Assembly (NCBI RefSeq): GCF_000518805.1
Contig: NZ_JAEH01000005.1
Coordinates: 43,652-107,651, forward strand
Direction: 5' to 3'
From: Shewanella waksmanii ATCC BAA-643
GTDB lineage: Bacteria; Pseudomonadota; Gammaproteobacteria; Enterobacterales; Shewanellaceae
DNA length: 64,000 nucleotides
Shown in pieces: positions 56,013 to 64,000 of this stretch. Under the pieces are notes generated by a model that worked only from the letters and a program-made list of their open reading frames with translations, was not told the origin of the DNA and made no database searches. A program made the translations under genes and the position numbers. Numbering within the stretch: position 1 is the first letter of the stretch; every line of letters starts with the position of its first letter.

Positions 56013-57143
56013 ATGCGAACGTCAGCCAAACTCGTCGCCATTGCTACTGTTAGCTTATTAAGCGCCTGCTCAGATGAGCCCGCCACACCACAAGTTAACA
56101 GCAGCATCGCTGTGACCACTCACCACCTTACTTTGCAAGACACTCATATTTCCGAGCAGTTCATCGGCAAAACCCAAGCCGTTGATGAAGTGGATATCCT
56201 GCCGAAGGTATCGGGATATATTTATAAACAACACGTTAAAGATGGTGCCTTGGTCGCCAAAGGTGATCTGTTGTTTGAAATAGACCCAGAGCCTTTTCAA
56301 ATAGAAGTGCAAAAAGCCAAAGCCGTTGTGGCGCAAAAACAAGCACAATTGGCATTGCATAAAAAGAAATTAGAAAAAGCCAATAAGCTCAGGCAACAAC
56401 AAGCACTAAGCGCAATTGAGCTTGACCAAATCATTGCAGCACACCAAGTGGCGAGTGCTGAAGCCCTAGCGGCTCAAGCCAGCCTAAAGAAAACACGCTT
56501 AGATTTAAAAGACACGCGTATCGTTGCGCCATTTGATGGCTATATCAGTGATAGCAATGTGAGCCCCGGCGCATTAGTTGGGCCAAATAGCCAAGCGCTG
56601 ACGCATTTGGTTAGCTACCGCAAAATGTACGTCAACATTCAGTTGGATGAGAAAGAGTATCTCAACGACTTACAAAAAAAGCTCCAAGCTGGCGCGGCTA
56701 TCAACCCGCCCAATATCAAGTTGCAGCTCGCTAACGGTACCCCTTATAAACACCGAGGTAGCATCGACTTTATCGATAATCAGGTCGATACCGATAATGG
56801 TACGGTACGCTTTCGCATCAATTTCCCAAACCCCGATGGCTTATTACTACCAGGCCAATTTGTCACCGTCACATCAGCCCAAAGCGTGCCGACACCTAAA
56901 CTTGTGCTGCCCCAAAGCGCTGTACAAGAAGACCAAGGCGGCCGTTATGTCTTCGTGGTTAATAGTGACCAAGCAGTTGATAAAAAATACCTTACCCTCG
57001 GGCAAAGACTCAAGCAGGACTGGATTGTAGAAGCGGGTTTAACCTCAGGTAGCCAAGTCATTATTGGCGGCATCAGTTCAATAAGACCAGGCATGCAGGT
57101 TACCGTTAAAAATGATGCTCAATTAACTATGGTTAAGGAGTAG
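56013..57143 (+). CDS. RND efflux periplasmic adaptor lipoprotein (AcrA/MexE-like)
   Basis: 376 aa from the ATG at 56013 (AGGGG five bases upstream); an in-frame ATG 13 codons earlier would disturb the lipoprotein signal. The lipobox is LLSAC, so it is anchored to the inner membrane. Barrel-sandwich halves are KVSGYIYKQHVKDGALVAKG and APFDGYISDSNVSPGALVG, with a coiled-coil hairpin between (about 95-160). It ends four bases before the pump gene. No outer-membrane factor gene follows. Confidence 0.92.
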   Translation: MRTSAKLVAIATVSLLSACSDEPATPQVNSSIAVTTHHLTLQDTHISEQFIGKTQAVDEVDILPKVSGYIYKQHVKDGALVAKGDLLFEIDPEPFQIEVQKAKAVVAQKQAQLALHKKKLEKANKLRQQQALSAIELDQIIAAHQVASAEALAAQASLKKTRLDLKDTRIVAPFDGYISDSNVSPGALVGPNSQALTHLVSYRKMYVNIQLDEKEYLNDLQKKLQAGAAINPPNIKLQLANGTPYKHRGSIDFIDNQVDTDNGTVRFRINFPNPDGLLLPGQFVTVTSAQSVPTPKLVLPQSAVQEDQGGRYVFVVNSDQAVDKKYLTLGQRLKQDWIVEAGLTSGSQVIIGGISSIRPGMQVTVKNDAQLTMVKE

Positions 57144-57147
57144 ACTC

Positions 57148-60100
57148 ATGGCCGATTTCTTTATTAACCGCCCCAAATTTGCCATTGTGTTATCGGTGGT
57201 GATGACATTAGCGGGTATGCTTACCCTAATGAAAATGCCGGTATCACAATTCCCTAATATTGTGCCGCCATCAATCGAGATCTTTGCCCTTTATCCCGGC
57301 GCAGATCACAACACAATCCGTAATACTGTCGCCACAGTAATTGAGCAAGAAGTTAACGGCGTTGAAGACATGATCTACATTGAATCAAAGTCTAACAACG
57401 ACAATACCTATCTTGCTTATGTCACCTTTGCTATTGGCACCGACCCAGACAAAGCACAAACGTTAGTGCAAAACCGGGTAAACAAAGCCATGGCCAAGCT
57501 GCCTGATGAAGTTAAGCGCCAGGGCGTCACCGTCGAAAAGGTTGCCAACTCAATCTTAATGACGGTCAACCCCTACTCACCGAATCACAGTCTAGATAAT
57601 CTATTTTTGTCTAACTACAGCTCACTTAATATTAAAGATGCGCTGTTACGTGTTAAGGGTGTCGGCAAGGTGCAAGTGATTGGCGAGCAAAACTATTCAA
57701 TGCGGGTATGGCTTGACCCTGAGAAAATGGCAGCCAAGTCAATTACGGCTAATGATATAGCCACCGCCATTAGCGTGCAAAACACCACTGTCGCAGCGGG
57801 AAAACTAGGTGAGCGACCAACGGCAGGTAACCAGGTCTTTCAGTACACAATCCAGACTCAAGGCCGGCTAGTTGAAGCGGCAGAATTTGAGTCTATTATT
57901 TTACGGGCTGAAAAAGAGGGACGTTTTGTCAAACTGAAAGATGTTGCGCGGGTTGAACTGGCTGCCGAGCAGTATGCAGCTATTGCCAGCTATGGCGACC
58001 ATGAAAGCCCAATTTTGGCTGTCTATCAAGCGCCCGGCGCCAATGCACTTGAAGTCGCACAAGGCGTACGCGAAGCAATGCAGCAGCTATCACAACGCTT
58101 TCCCGACGACATGGATTATGTGGTCTCTTATGACTCGACCACCTTTATTGAAGTGTCGATGGACGAAGTGTTTGAAACCTTGTATATCGCCCTCGGTCTA
58201 GTGGTGTTAGTCACCTATTTATTCTTGCAAAGCTGGCGCGCGACTTTAATTCCAGCCCTAGCCATTCCGGTGTCACTGATCGGCACGTTCGTGGTCATGG
58301 CCGCGATGGGAATTGATATCAACACCATTTCAATGTTTGGCTTAATATTGGCAATTGGTGTGGTGGTCGATGCCGCAATTGTGGTGATAGAAAACGTAGA
58401 ACGCTTGATGGAAGAGCGCCACCTTGATGCCCCAGAAGCAACCTCACTAGCAATGAAAGAGGTAACGGCGCCGCTGATTGCTTCCGCCTTAGTGCTGCTG
58501 GCGGTATTTGGCCCCGTGTCTATGGCCCCCGGTATGGTGGGTCAAATGTACCAACAGTTCGGCGTGACAATCTCAGTTTCTACGGTAATTTCAACCTTAG
58601 TCGCACTCACGCTGACACCGGCATTATGTGCGCTACTGATGCGTCATGAAGCCAAAAAGAGCCACGGCTTTTTAGCGCAGTTTAACCGTTTCATTGCCTG
58701 GGTAACCCGCGGCTATGTTAATTCGGTGAGTTTTCTAGGCCAACGTTTATTACTTAGTGGCGGACTGTTTGCCATCTTACTGCTGTGTATTTATGGCTTT
58801 AACCTCTCGTTAGCCAAAGACTTTATACCAGCAGAAGATCAAGGTTCGTTTATGGTTGATGTTAATTTACCCGAAGCCTCAGCCCTCGACCGTACTGATG
58901 ACATGGTCAGTGACATGGTGAGCCAAATTACCGCAATTGATGGCGTAAAGCATGTTGTGGCAGCCAAAGGTTATAGCTTGCTAAAAGGGGCGGCATCGCC
59001 TAATTCTGGCATGATGATTGTCGTACTGGATGACTGGCAACACCGCAATAGCCAACAAAGTGAGTTTGCCATCGTTGCACAAGCGCAAGCAGCCATTGAT
59101 GCAAATCCAGATGTTAGCGGCATGGCGTTTTCAATGCCCGCCATTCCAGGTTTAGGTACTGCTGGCGGCTTAACTTTGCAACTCGAAGATCTCAATGGTC
59201 GACCCGTTGAAACCATGGCTCCGGTTATTGAGCAATTTGTAGCACAGTTAAACCAATCTGATGAAGTGATGATGGCATTTACCACGTACAGTGCTAATGT
59301 TCCTCAGCTCTATTTAAATGTGGACCGAGCCAAAGCCATGGCGCTAGGTATTGATTTGGCCGAGGTCAATACCACACTTGCAGCCATGATGGGCAACATG
59401 TACGTCAATGACTTCACCAAGTTTGGTAAGAACTATCAGGTTAACCTGCAAGCCGAGCAAGACTACCGCAATAGCGAACAAGATTTGGGGCATATCTACC
59501 TTAAATCTGCGACAGGTGACATGATCAAGCTATCGAGCATCGCCGACTATCAGCCATTGGTCGGTGCAGATAGTACCGCTCGCTACAACCTGTACAACAC
59601 AGCACAAATCATTGCCATACCCGCTGAAGGTTATAGCTCAGGCGATGCGATTGCCGCCATTGAAGCGCAAGCAAATCAATTACCTCAAGGCTACGCCTAT
59701 GAGTGGACAGGCATGACCTATCAGGAGCTACAAGCCGGTGATGCTGCGCCGCTATTGTTTGCGCTCGCCTTGCTATTTACCTATCTATTTTTAGTCGCTC
59801 AATATGAGAGCTGGTTGATTCCATTTGCCATCATACTGTGTGTGCCCACCGCACTGCTTGGTGCCCTGGGCTACACCTTGATTGCAGGCGGTACGATGAA
59901 CCTCTACACCCAGATAGGTTTAGTCCTGTTAATTGGCATGGCCAGCCGCAACGCAATCCTAATAGTCGAGTTTGCCAAAGTGCTCCGAGAAGAGCAGCAA
60001 TTGACGATTATAGATGCCGCTAAACAAGCCATCGCACTGCGTTTGCGTGCCGTTTTGATGACAGCCTTCTCCTTTATCTTAGGGGTACTGCCTTTGGTTA

Positions 60101-60279
60101 TTGCCAGTGGTGCGGGCAGTGCCAGCCGTAACGCCCTTGGTCAGGCAAGTTTTGGTGGCATGTTTGCCGCCACATTAATCGGTTGTGTATTAGTGCCAGT
60201 ATTCTTCATCGCTTTGCAGCAATTAAGAGAATATCGCCCTGGAACTAACGCAATACCATCGACCGCAACTGGGCACTAA
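57148..60279 (+). CDS. RND efflux pump, HAE1 family, with variant proton-relay residues
   Basis: Inner-membrane drug/hydrophobe exporter. 1043 aa with twelve helices and two large periplasmic loops; starts MADFFINRPKFAIVL, as usual. TM4 reads LAIGVVVDAAIVVIENVERL: Asp408 matches AcrB D407, but the second Asp (AcrB D408) is Ala409. TM10 reads IGMASRNAILIVEFAK, with Arg934 at the AcrB K940 position. The VDAA form recalls metal pumps, but the rest is HAE1-like. It is paired with the adaptor gene, and the substrate is unknown. Confidence 0.93.
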   Translation: MADFFINRPKFAIVLSVVMTLAGMLTLMKMPVSQFPNIVPPSIEIFALYPGADHNTIRNTVATVIEQEVNGVEDMIYIESKSNNDNTYLAYVTFAIGTDPDKAQTLVQNRVNKAMAKLPDEVKRQGVTVEKVANSILMTVNPYSPNHSLDNLFLSNYSSLNIKDALLRVKGVGKVQVIGEQNYSMRVWLDPEKMAAKSITANDIATAISVQNTTVAAGKLGERPTAGNQVFQYTIQTQGRLVEAAEFESIILRAEKEGRFVKLKDVARVELAAEQYAAIASYGDHESPILAVYQAPGANALEVAQGVREAMQQLSQRFPDDMDYVVSYDSTTFIEVSMDEVFETLYIALGLVVLVTYLFLQSWRATLIPALAIPVSLIGTFVVMAAMGIDINTISMFGLILAIGVVVDAAIVVIENVERLMEERHLDAPEATSLAMKEVTAPLIASALVLLAVFGPVSMAPGMVGQMYQQFGVTISVSTVISTLVALTLTPALCALLMRHEAKKSHGFLAQFNRFIAWVTRGYVNSVSFLGQRLLLSGGLFAILLLCIYGFNLSLAKDFIPAEDQGSFMVDVNLPEASALDRTDDMVSDMVSQITAIDGVKHVVAAKGYSLLKGAASPNSGMMIVVLDDWQHRNSQQSEFAIVAQAQAAIDANPDVSGMAFSMPAIPGLGTAGGLTLQLEDLNGRPVETMAPVIEQFVAQLNQSDEVMMAFTTYSANVPQLYLNVDRAKAMALGIDLAEVNTTLAAMMGNMYVNDFTKFGKNYQVNLQAEQDYRNSEQDLGHIYLKSATGDMIKLSSIADYQPLVGADSTARYNLYNTAQIIAIPAEGYSSGDAIAAIEAQANQLPQGYAYEWTGMTYQELQAGDAAPLLFALALLFTYLFLVAQYESWLIPFAIILCVPTALLGALGYTLIAGGTMNLYTQIGLVLLIGMASRNAILIVEFAKVLREEQQLTIIDAAKQAIALRLRAVLMTAFSFILGVLPLVIASGAGSASRNALGQASFGGMFAATLIGCVLVPVFFIALQQLREYRPGTNAIPSTATGH

Positions 60280-60367
60280 ATATCAGTTTCGTTCCTCACC
60301 AGCTATCAATGTTTTGGCTGACGGCGCAGCTGGCTGGGGAACACCTTTTCAACCACGATAGTCAGCC

Positions 60368-60391
60368 TGCGCCCAACCTAAGTTGGGCGCA
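60368..60391. terminator. Hairpin after the RND operon
   Basis: TGCGCCCAAC/GTTGGGCGCA perfect 10-bp stem, loop CTAA. Strong stem but no T-run; possible terminator. Confidence 0.5.
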
Positions 60392-60440
60392 CTCCTTCAT
60401 ACCGCGCTAACTCGTTCACTGTCAAAAACCGCCAGCTATT

Positions 60441-60481
60441 ACAAAAACGAATAGATACTAATTTAAATCATTCGTTTTTGT
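60441..60481. promoter_or_regulatory. Perfect 12-bp inverted repeat upstream of the glycine-zipper gene
   Basis: ACAAAAACGAAT (60441-60452) and ATTCGTTTTTGT (60470-60481) with a 17-base AT-rich spacer, 50 bp before the ATG at 60532. Symmetry and position suit an operator for a dimeric or tetrameric repressor. On the plus strand it could also act as an RNA hairpin. Confidence 0.6.
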
Positions 60482-60531
60482 TACGTATCATCAACTCGAA
60501 TTTAATCCACTCCTAACCAATCGAGGTTGAT

Positions 60532-60885
60532 ATGAAAGCAAAACATCTAGCGTGTTGTATGGCATTGAGCTTGGCAACACTAACCAATTTCGCTCACGCA
60601 GACTATTGCGATGACACCTTAGGCAGTGTTGTCGGCGGCGCGCTTGAAGGTGGCCTAATGGGCACAGCTGTAGGCGCTATCGCCGATGGCAGAGAAGGCG
60701 CCAAACGCGGCGCTGCAATCGGCGGCATGGTCGGTGCCATTGACGGTTTAGTCGAAGGTGAAGTGAGACGTGAGCGCTGTAAACGTGACTTTGAAGACCT
60801 TGAAGACGCAGTTGTTGAAGGTGAGCTTGAAGATATGTACATCGAAGACGCCATTATTGACGACGCCATTCTATTTGGTGATTAG
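60532..60885 (+). CDS. Secreted glycine-zipper protein with acidic C-terminus
   Basis: 117 aa; GAGG five bases before the ATG. Signal peptide (CMALSLATLTNFAHA), then a Gly-rich zipper (VVGGALEGGLMGTAVGAIADG, RGAAIGGMVGAIDG in segments) that can insert into or oligomerise at membranes. A strongly acidic tail contains EDMYIEDAIIDDAILFGD. Two Cys (YCDD, RERCKRD) may form a disulfide. No named family. First of three exported-protein genes that look co-transcribed. Confidence 0.75.
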   Translation: MKAKHLACCMALSLATLTNFAHADYCDDTLGSVVGGALEGGLMGTAVGAIADGREGAKRGAAIGGMVGAIDGLVEGEVRRERCKRDFEDLEDAVVEGELEDMYIEDAIIDDAILFGD

Positions 60886-60951
60886 CCACCTATTTAATGT
60901 TGAGTTAGGTGGTCATCTTCCCGGGGCCACCCACAAACGAGAGCCCAAATT

Positions 60952-62112
60952 ATGTTTAAGTCAGCCAAAAAATTTAATACCACAGCGATGAGCACACTGC
61001 TTATCGCCACATCTTTACTGTCAGCAGGTGCCAACGCTAGCTTTATGGATCAATTTAAAGATCCCGTTGATGGTCGCCTAGATGCCAGCCAATGGATCCT
61101 TAACAATGCGCACGGCTTCTTGCCGGTACCCATAGTGATCACTGAACCTGCCGTAGGTGTAGGTGGCGGTGCGGCACTGTTGTTTTTCCATGAGAATGAC
61201 GAACAAAAAGCCATTCGCGAGCAAAATCCTAATGCTGTCTCAGGCATCCCCCCTAGTGTTACGGGCGTTGTCGGTGCCGCAACCAATAACGGCAGTAAAA
61301 TTGCCGGCGTGTTTCATTCTGGTAATTGGTTTAACGACAATGTCAGGTATTTAGGTGGCCTATTTGGTGCCGATTTAAACTTAAAATATTATGCCGATGC
61401 CGATAGCTCCACCGCACAACAATTTGGTATTAAAGGGCTGTATTTCTTCCAAGACATTGACTTTAGACTCGCGGGAAGCAACTTCTTCCTGGGTGCTGAA
61501 TACGTCAACATGAGTTCAGAAGCCAATTTTAATCTTGATTCCGGTATCCCAGAAATAGACAACTTGGCGCTCAATAGTAGCGATGCGTCGGTCGCCGTAA
61601 AACTCACCTATGACAGCACTGATAACCAGTTTGCCCCGCGTTCAGGGATTAAAGCTCGCGTTAAAGCAAACATGCACCACGAAAAAATTGGCGGCGATTT
61701 TAACTACCAAGACTACTCAGCGTTCATCAATAGCTACCATAGACTCAATAAAAAATGGGGCCTCAATTGGCGTGTAAATGCTAAATCAACAGTTGGTGAA
61801 GCACCATTTTACGCTAAACCCTACCTCGACATGCGCGGTATGGCTGCCATGCGTTATCAAGCCGACAACACCGCTTTGGGTGAAGTTGAAATCACATACG
61901 ATATTGATGATCGCTGGACCATTCTGGGCTTCGCTGGCACGGGTAAAGCGGTGAACAACAATCAAAGCTTTAGTGATGCCAAATGGCAAAACGCCCAAGG
62001 TGCGGGTTTCAGATACTTAATGGCACGCCAACTCGGTTTGCGCACCGGTGTCGATATTGCTAAAGGCCCTGAAGAATGGACTGTTTACCTACAAGTCGGC
62101 GGCGCTTGGTAA
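60952..62112 (+). CDS. Omp85/BamA-TamA-like outer-membrane barrel without POTRA domains
   Basis: 386 aa with a signal peptide (LLIATSLLSAGANA). The barrel resembles the bacterial surface antigen (Omp85 C-terminal) family: VVITEPAVGVGGGAALLFF-type opening, the conserved TYDSTDNQFAPRSGIKARVKA (in part) and a last strand ending VYLQVGGAW. No POTRA repeats fit in the short N-terminal part, so it is unlikely to be a full BamA/TamA. It may be a lipid- or channel-related barrel. It lies 66 bp after the glycine-zipper gene and 38 bp before the SYLF gene. Confidence 0.8.
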   Translation: MFKSAKKFNTTAMSTLLIATSLLSAGANASFMDQFKDPVDGRLDASQWILNNAHGFLPVPIVITEPAVGVGGGAALLFFHENDEQKAIREQNPNAVSGIPPSVTGVVGAATNNGSKIAGVFHSGNWFNDNVRYLGGLFGADLNLKYYADADSSTAQQFGIKGLYFFQDIDFRLAGSNFFLGAEYVNMSSEANFNLDSGIPEIDNLALNSSDASVAVKLTYDSTDNQFAPRSGIKARVKANMHHEKIGGDFNYQDYSAFINSYHRLNKKWGLNWRVNAKSTVGEAPFYAKPYLDMRGMAAMRYQADNTALGEVEITYDIDDRWTILGFAGTGKAVNNNQSFSDAKWQNAQGAGFRYLMARQLGLRTGVDIAKGPEEWTVYLQVGGAW

Positions 62113-62150
62113 CGCTGCCCTTTAATCCAGTTCATAACGGAGCTCACTCA

Positions 62151-62954
62151 ATGAAGCTATTTACTCTACTTGGCACCATTATCAATAACAGGTATCGCCA
62201 GTTATTGATACCAGTGTTGATAGCCACTTTTGTGTCAATGTGCAGCATTCCAAGCAGTGCCAAGCTGCTTGAAGCTACGCCTGACAATATAAATAACACC
62301 CAAGCCAGTGAGCTCATCAAGGATGCAGAGCAGCATTTAGATACCTTTCTTACAGATGAGCACTGGGCTGCGGTACGTAACCTCACCGGCATCGCCCGTG
62401 CCATATTCATCATTCCGCGCGGTGGACAAGTTGGTTTTGTGTTGGGGGCGCAATGGGGAAAGGGCATTTTAATGGTGCGCCATCACCATCAATGGAGTCA
62501 GCCGATCTTTGTCGAAGTAAATAGTCTGCAGCTTGGCCTTCTTGCTGGCGCCCAATCAGTCAATGGGGTTGGAGTGTTACTGAGCGATAACGCACTGCAA
62601 CAAGTGATCGATGGCAATTACAAAGCCGGTGGCTCAGCCGATCTAACTCTGGGCCCTGGGATTAGCGGCAAAGCCGCTGGCGGTAGCAAAGGGGTGGAAA
62701 TGTTCATGGTCTCTTCCAACAGCGGCCTCTATTTTGGCGGCAGCTTTGAAGGTATCCAGTTAAAGCTAGATGACCACTTAAATCGCTTAACCTACGGCGA
62801 CAGTTTCGATGCCAGCGCATTAGCCCAATTTCACTTGCACTGCCCACAGGCACTCGCCCAATCGATGCGCGAGAAGCTCTCAAAGGTCGGTTATCAAGCG
62901 GTGTATTCATCACCTCAAGTGATTCGCAGTGAGTCATCCACTTTAGCCCATTGA
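62151..62954 (+). CDS. SYLF (Ysc84-type) lipid-binding-domain protein, exported
   Basis: 267 aa from the ATG at 62151 (GGAG eight bases upstream); the frame is open 25 codons further, into the previous gene. It has a signal peptide (LLIPVLIATFVSMCSIPSSA). The SYLF domain covers about residues 75-225: IARAIFIIPRGGQVGFVLGAQ in part, then QLGLLAGAQSVNGVGVLLSD and GGSADLTLGPG. SYLF domains bind phosphoinositides in eukaryotes; bacterial ones are poorly characterised. Partnership with an outer-membrane barrel suggests an envelope-lipid role; that is inference. Confidence 0.82.
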   Translation: MKLFTLLGTIINNRYRQLLIPVLIATFVSMCSIPSSAKLLEATPDNINNTQASELIKDAEQHLDTFLTDEHWAAVRNLTGIARAIFIIPRGGQVGFVLGAQWGKGILMVRHHHQWSQPIFVEVNSLQLGLLAGAQSVNGVGVLLSDNALQQVIDGNYKAGGSADLTLGPGISGKAAGGSKGVEMFMVSSNSGLYFGGSFEGIQLKLDDHLNRLTYGDSFDASALAQFHLHCPQALAQSMREKLSKVGYQAVYSSPQVIRSESSTLAH

Positions 62955-63116
62955 GCCTACTGACTATCAAATATCAGCTATCGACAATGGGCCCGGTGCA
63001 AATGGCTCAACCTATCAAAAAGTCGAATACATACTAACTAATAGCAATCGAGTTGTTTATATATAATCGCTAACCAACAAACTCACACATCTCGCACAGA
63101 TTAAAAGGTACAAACA

Positions 63117-63473
63117 ATGAAATCTAATCAACTTAACTCAATATCATCACTGCTATTGCCTAAGCTCCCGACACAGGGGAAACGACGCTCTAAAGTAGCG
63201 AACTTTATGGTAGTAGCCTTACCAGCGCTCATGCTCAGCATTATCATGATTGGTAAAGCCAACGCTGAATTTTACTGTGCAGCAGATGATCTAGCCTGTC
63301 AGGCGCAACGCAGTGCCAATATAGAACAGGAGCTGGATAAGCGACTCGCCGCTTTCGAGGAACAACAAGCCATACTGGCAGCTAAAGCTAAAACGGAAGC
63401 TAAGTATTTAAAGCAAGCGCACAACATCTGCATCAAAAGTGCCCATGGTGAACAAACTGACAAATGCGATTAA
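63117..63473 (+). CDS. Small exported coiled-coil protein of unknown function
   Basis: Not recognised. 118 aa; AAGG eight bases before the ATG. A long polar N-region (about 30 residues) precedes a signal-like helix (FMVVALPALMLSIIMIGKANA). The mature part has two Cys early (YCAADDLACQ), an Ala/Glu/Lys coiled coil (IEQELDKRLAAFEEQQAILAAK in part) and two late Cys (NICIKS, DKCD), suggesting a disulfide-stapled helical hairpin. A terminator follows. Confidence 0.65.
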   Translation: MKSNQLNSISSLLLPKLPTQGKRRSKVANFMVVALPALMLSIIMIGKANAEFYCAADDLACQAQRSANIEQELDKRLAAFEEQQAILAAKAKTEAKYLKQAHNICIKSAHGEQTDKCD

Positions 63474-63850
63474 CTCCATGGTGGCGCTGCCAATGCTCCA
63501 TCATTCACCCATAAAAACGGACCTTAGGTCCGTTTTTTATTGCCCAATTCGCTAGCTATTCTTTGCGTCAACAAACCGCTTTTCTTACTAGTACCTACGC
63601 CCAACATCACACTCAAGGTCAAACCTAGCGAAAAAGTCCAATCTCTAGCATTTACTCACACTTTCGCCATAACAGCCATTAGTTGAACTTTAACTGAACC
63701 GAGTCACTTGTTACCCATTAATCTATTCGAAAATCAAATAATACCTAACTCAAACAACCCGAAAAACACTGAGAAAATAGCCTCACTTAGTCAGCAGCAT
63801 CATTGTTGACGAGTTAAACAACAACATAATTATTTGATGAGGACAAACAC
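63474..63850. other. Intergenic region before the last gene
   Basis: About 375 bp. It holds the terminator at 63513-63538 and, at 63723-63730, TATTCGAA, a near match to the TATTCGAT core seen around the LysR gene. It should contain the promoter of the gene at 63851. Nothing else was found. Confidence 0.5.
63513..63538 (+). terminator. Intrinsic terminator after the coiled-coil protein gene
   Basis: AAAACGGACC/GGTCCGTTTT with loop TTA, followed by more T's. Confidence 0.9.
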
Positions 63851-64000
63851 ATGAAAAAGTCAGCCATTGCTATCGCAGCATTACTAGCCCTATCTACAGG
63901 AGCAGCCAATGCACAATCTAACACTGAATTGCTAAACGGTTTCACCGGCAAAATTGAAGCCGATTACACCACTCAAGAAAAGAACACTAAAGTTGAAGCG
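63851..64000 (+). CDS. Exported protein, 5' part only
   Basis: The ATG at 63851 has GAGGA seven bases upstream. The first 50 codons give a signal peptide (MKKSAIAIAALLALSTGAANA) and mature start QSNTELLNGFTGKIEADYTT, then the window ends. The segment could begin a beta-barrel or a periplasmic protein; the family cannot be told. Confidence 0.65.
   Translation, partial: MKKSAIAIAALLALSTGAANAQSNTELLNGFTGKIEADYTTQEKNTKVEA

Overview
The window is a chromosomal segment of a Shewanella-type gammaproteobacterium. The evidence is a near-canonical CymA tetraheme quinol dehydrogenase, the start of an MtrA/DmsE-family decaheme cytochrome, a menaquinone cluster, and a gene order typical of the genus (men - rpoH/ftsXEY - rsmD - cymA - plsB - lexA/sulA - cox operon - nfuA - gntX/bioH - tex/greB). 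Starts were re-chosen by ribosome-binding site and family length, and several use TTG or GTG. No rRNA, tRNA, insertion sequence, prophage or CRISPR array was seen.

Layout. 1-320: 5' part of a periplasmic decaheme cytochrome (minus). 321-1166: AT-rich regulatory gap with a Fur-box-like site. 1167-6134: menD-menH-menC-menE. 6196-10645 (minus): rpoH, ftsX, ftsE, ftsY. 10917-12354: rsmD, a YhhL-like DUF1145 protein and a GNAT acetyltransferase. 12519-13082: cymA (minus). 13470-20704: copper/silver module of small secreted Cys/His proteins, a DUF2057 protein, a heavy-metal-binding-domain protein, CusB with five metal-binding modules, and CusA. 20787-28110: RNase T2, VOC protein, diguanylate cyclase, YibH/YibI-like pair, AraC regulator, aromatic amino acid permease. 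28116-31904: plsB, then the SOS operon lexA-sulA with two operators.

32321-41173 holds an aa3-type cytochrome c oxidase operon with its maturation genes (coxB with two extra heme-c domains, coxA, ctaG, coxC, SURF1, a thioredoxin-like membrane protein, ctaA, ctaB, SCO1), preceded by a perfect FNR-type box. 41246-52253: polysaccharide deacetylase, MATE exporter, nfuA, M14 peptidase, gntX, bioH, a Gln-rich protein, tex, greB. 52254-64000 looks more accessory: a gene-poor stretch with an orphan terminator, MFS transporter, outer-membrane barrel, LysR regulator, an RND pump with unusual proton-relay residues, then consecutive exported proteins (glycine-zipper, Omp85-like barrel, SYLF-domain protein, two small unknowns).

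How it fits together. Menaquinol made with the men genes feeds CymA, which passes electrons to periplasmic cytochromes such as the one at the left edge; the aa3 oxidase is the aerobic alternative. The best candidates for undescribed biology are the glycine-zipper/Omp85/SYLF cluster with a perfect 12-bp inverted repeat upstream, the repeated 17-bp motif around the LysR/RND/MFS genes, the orphan terminator next to greB, and the expanded metal-binding array in CusB.
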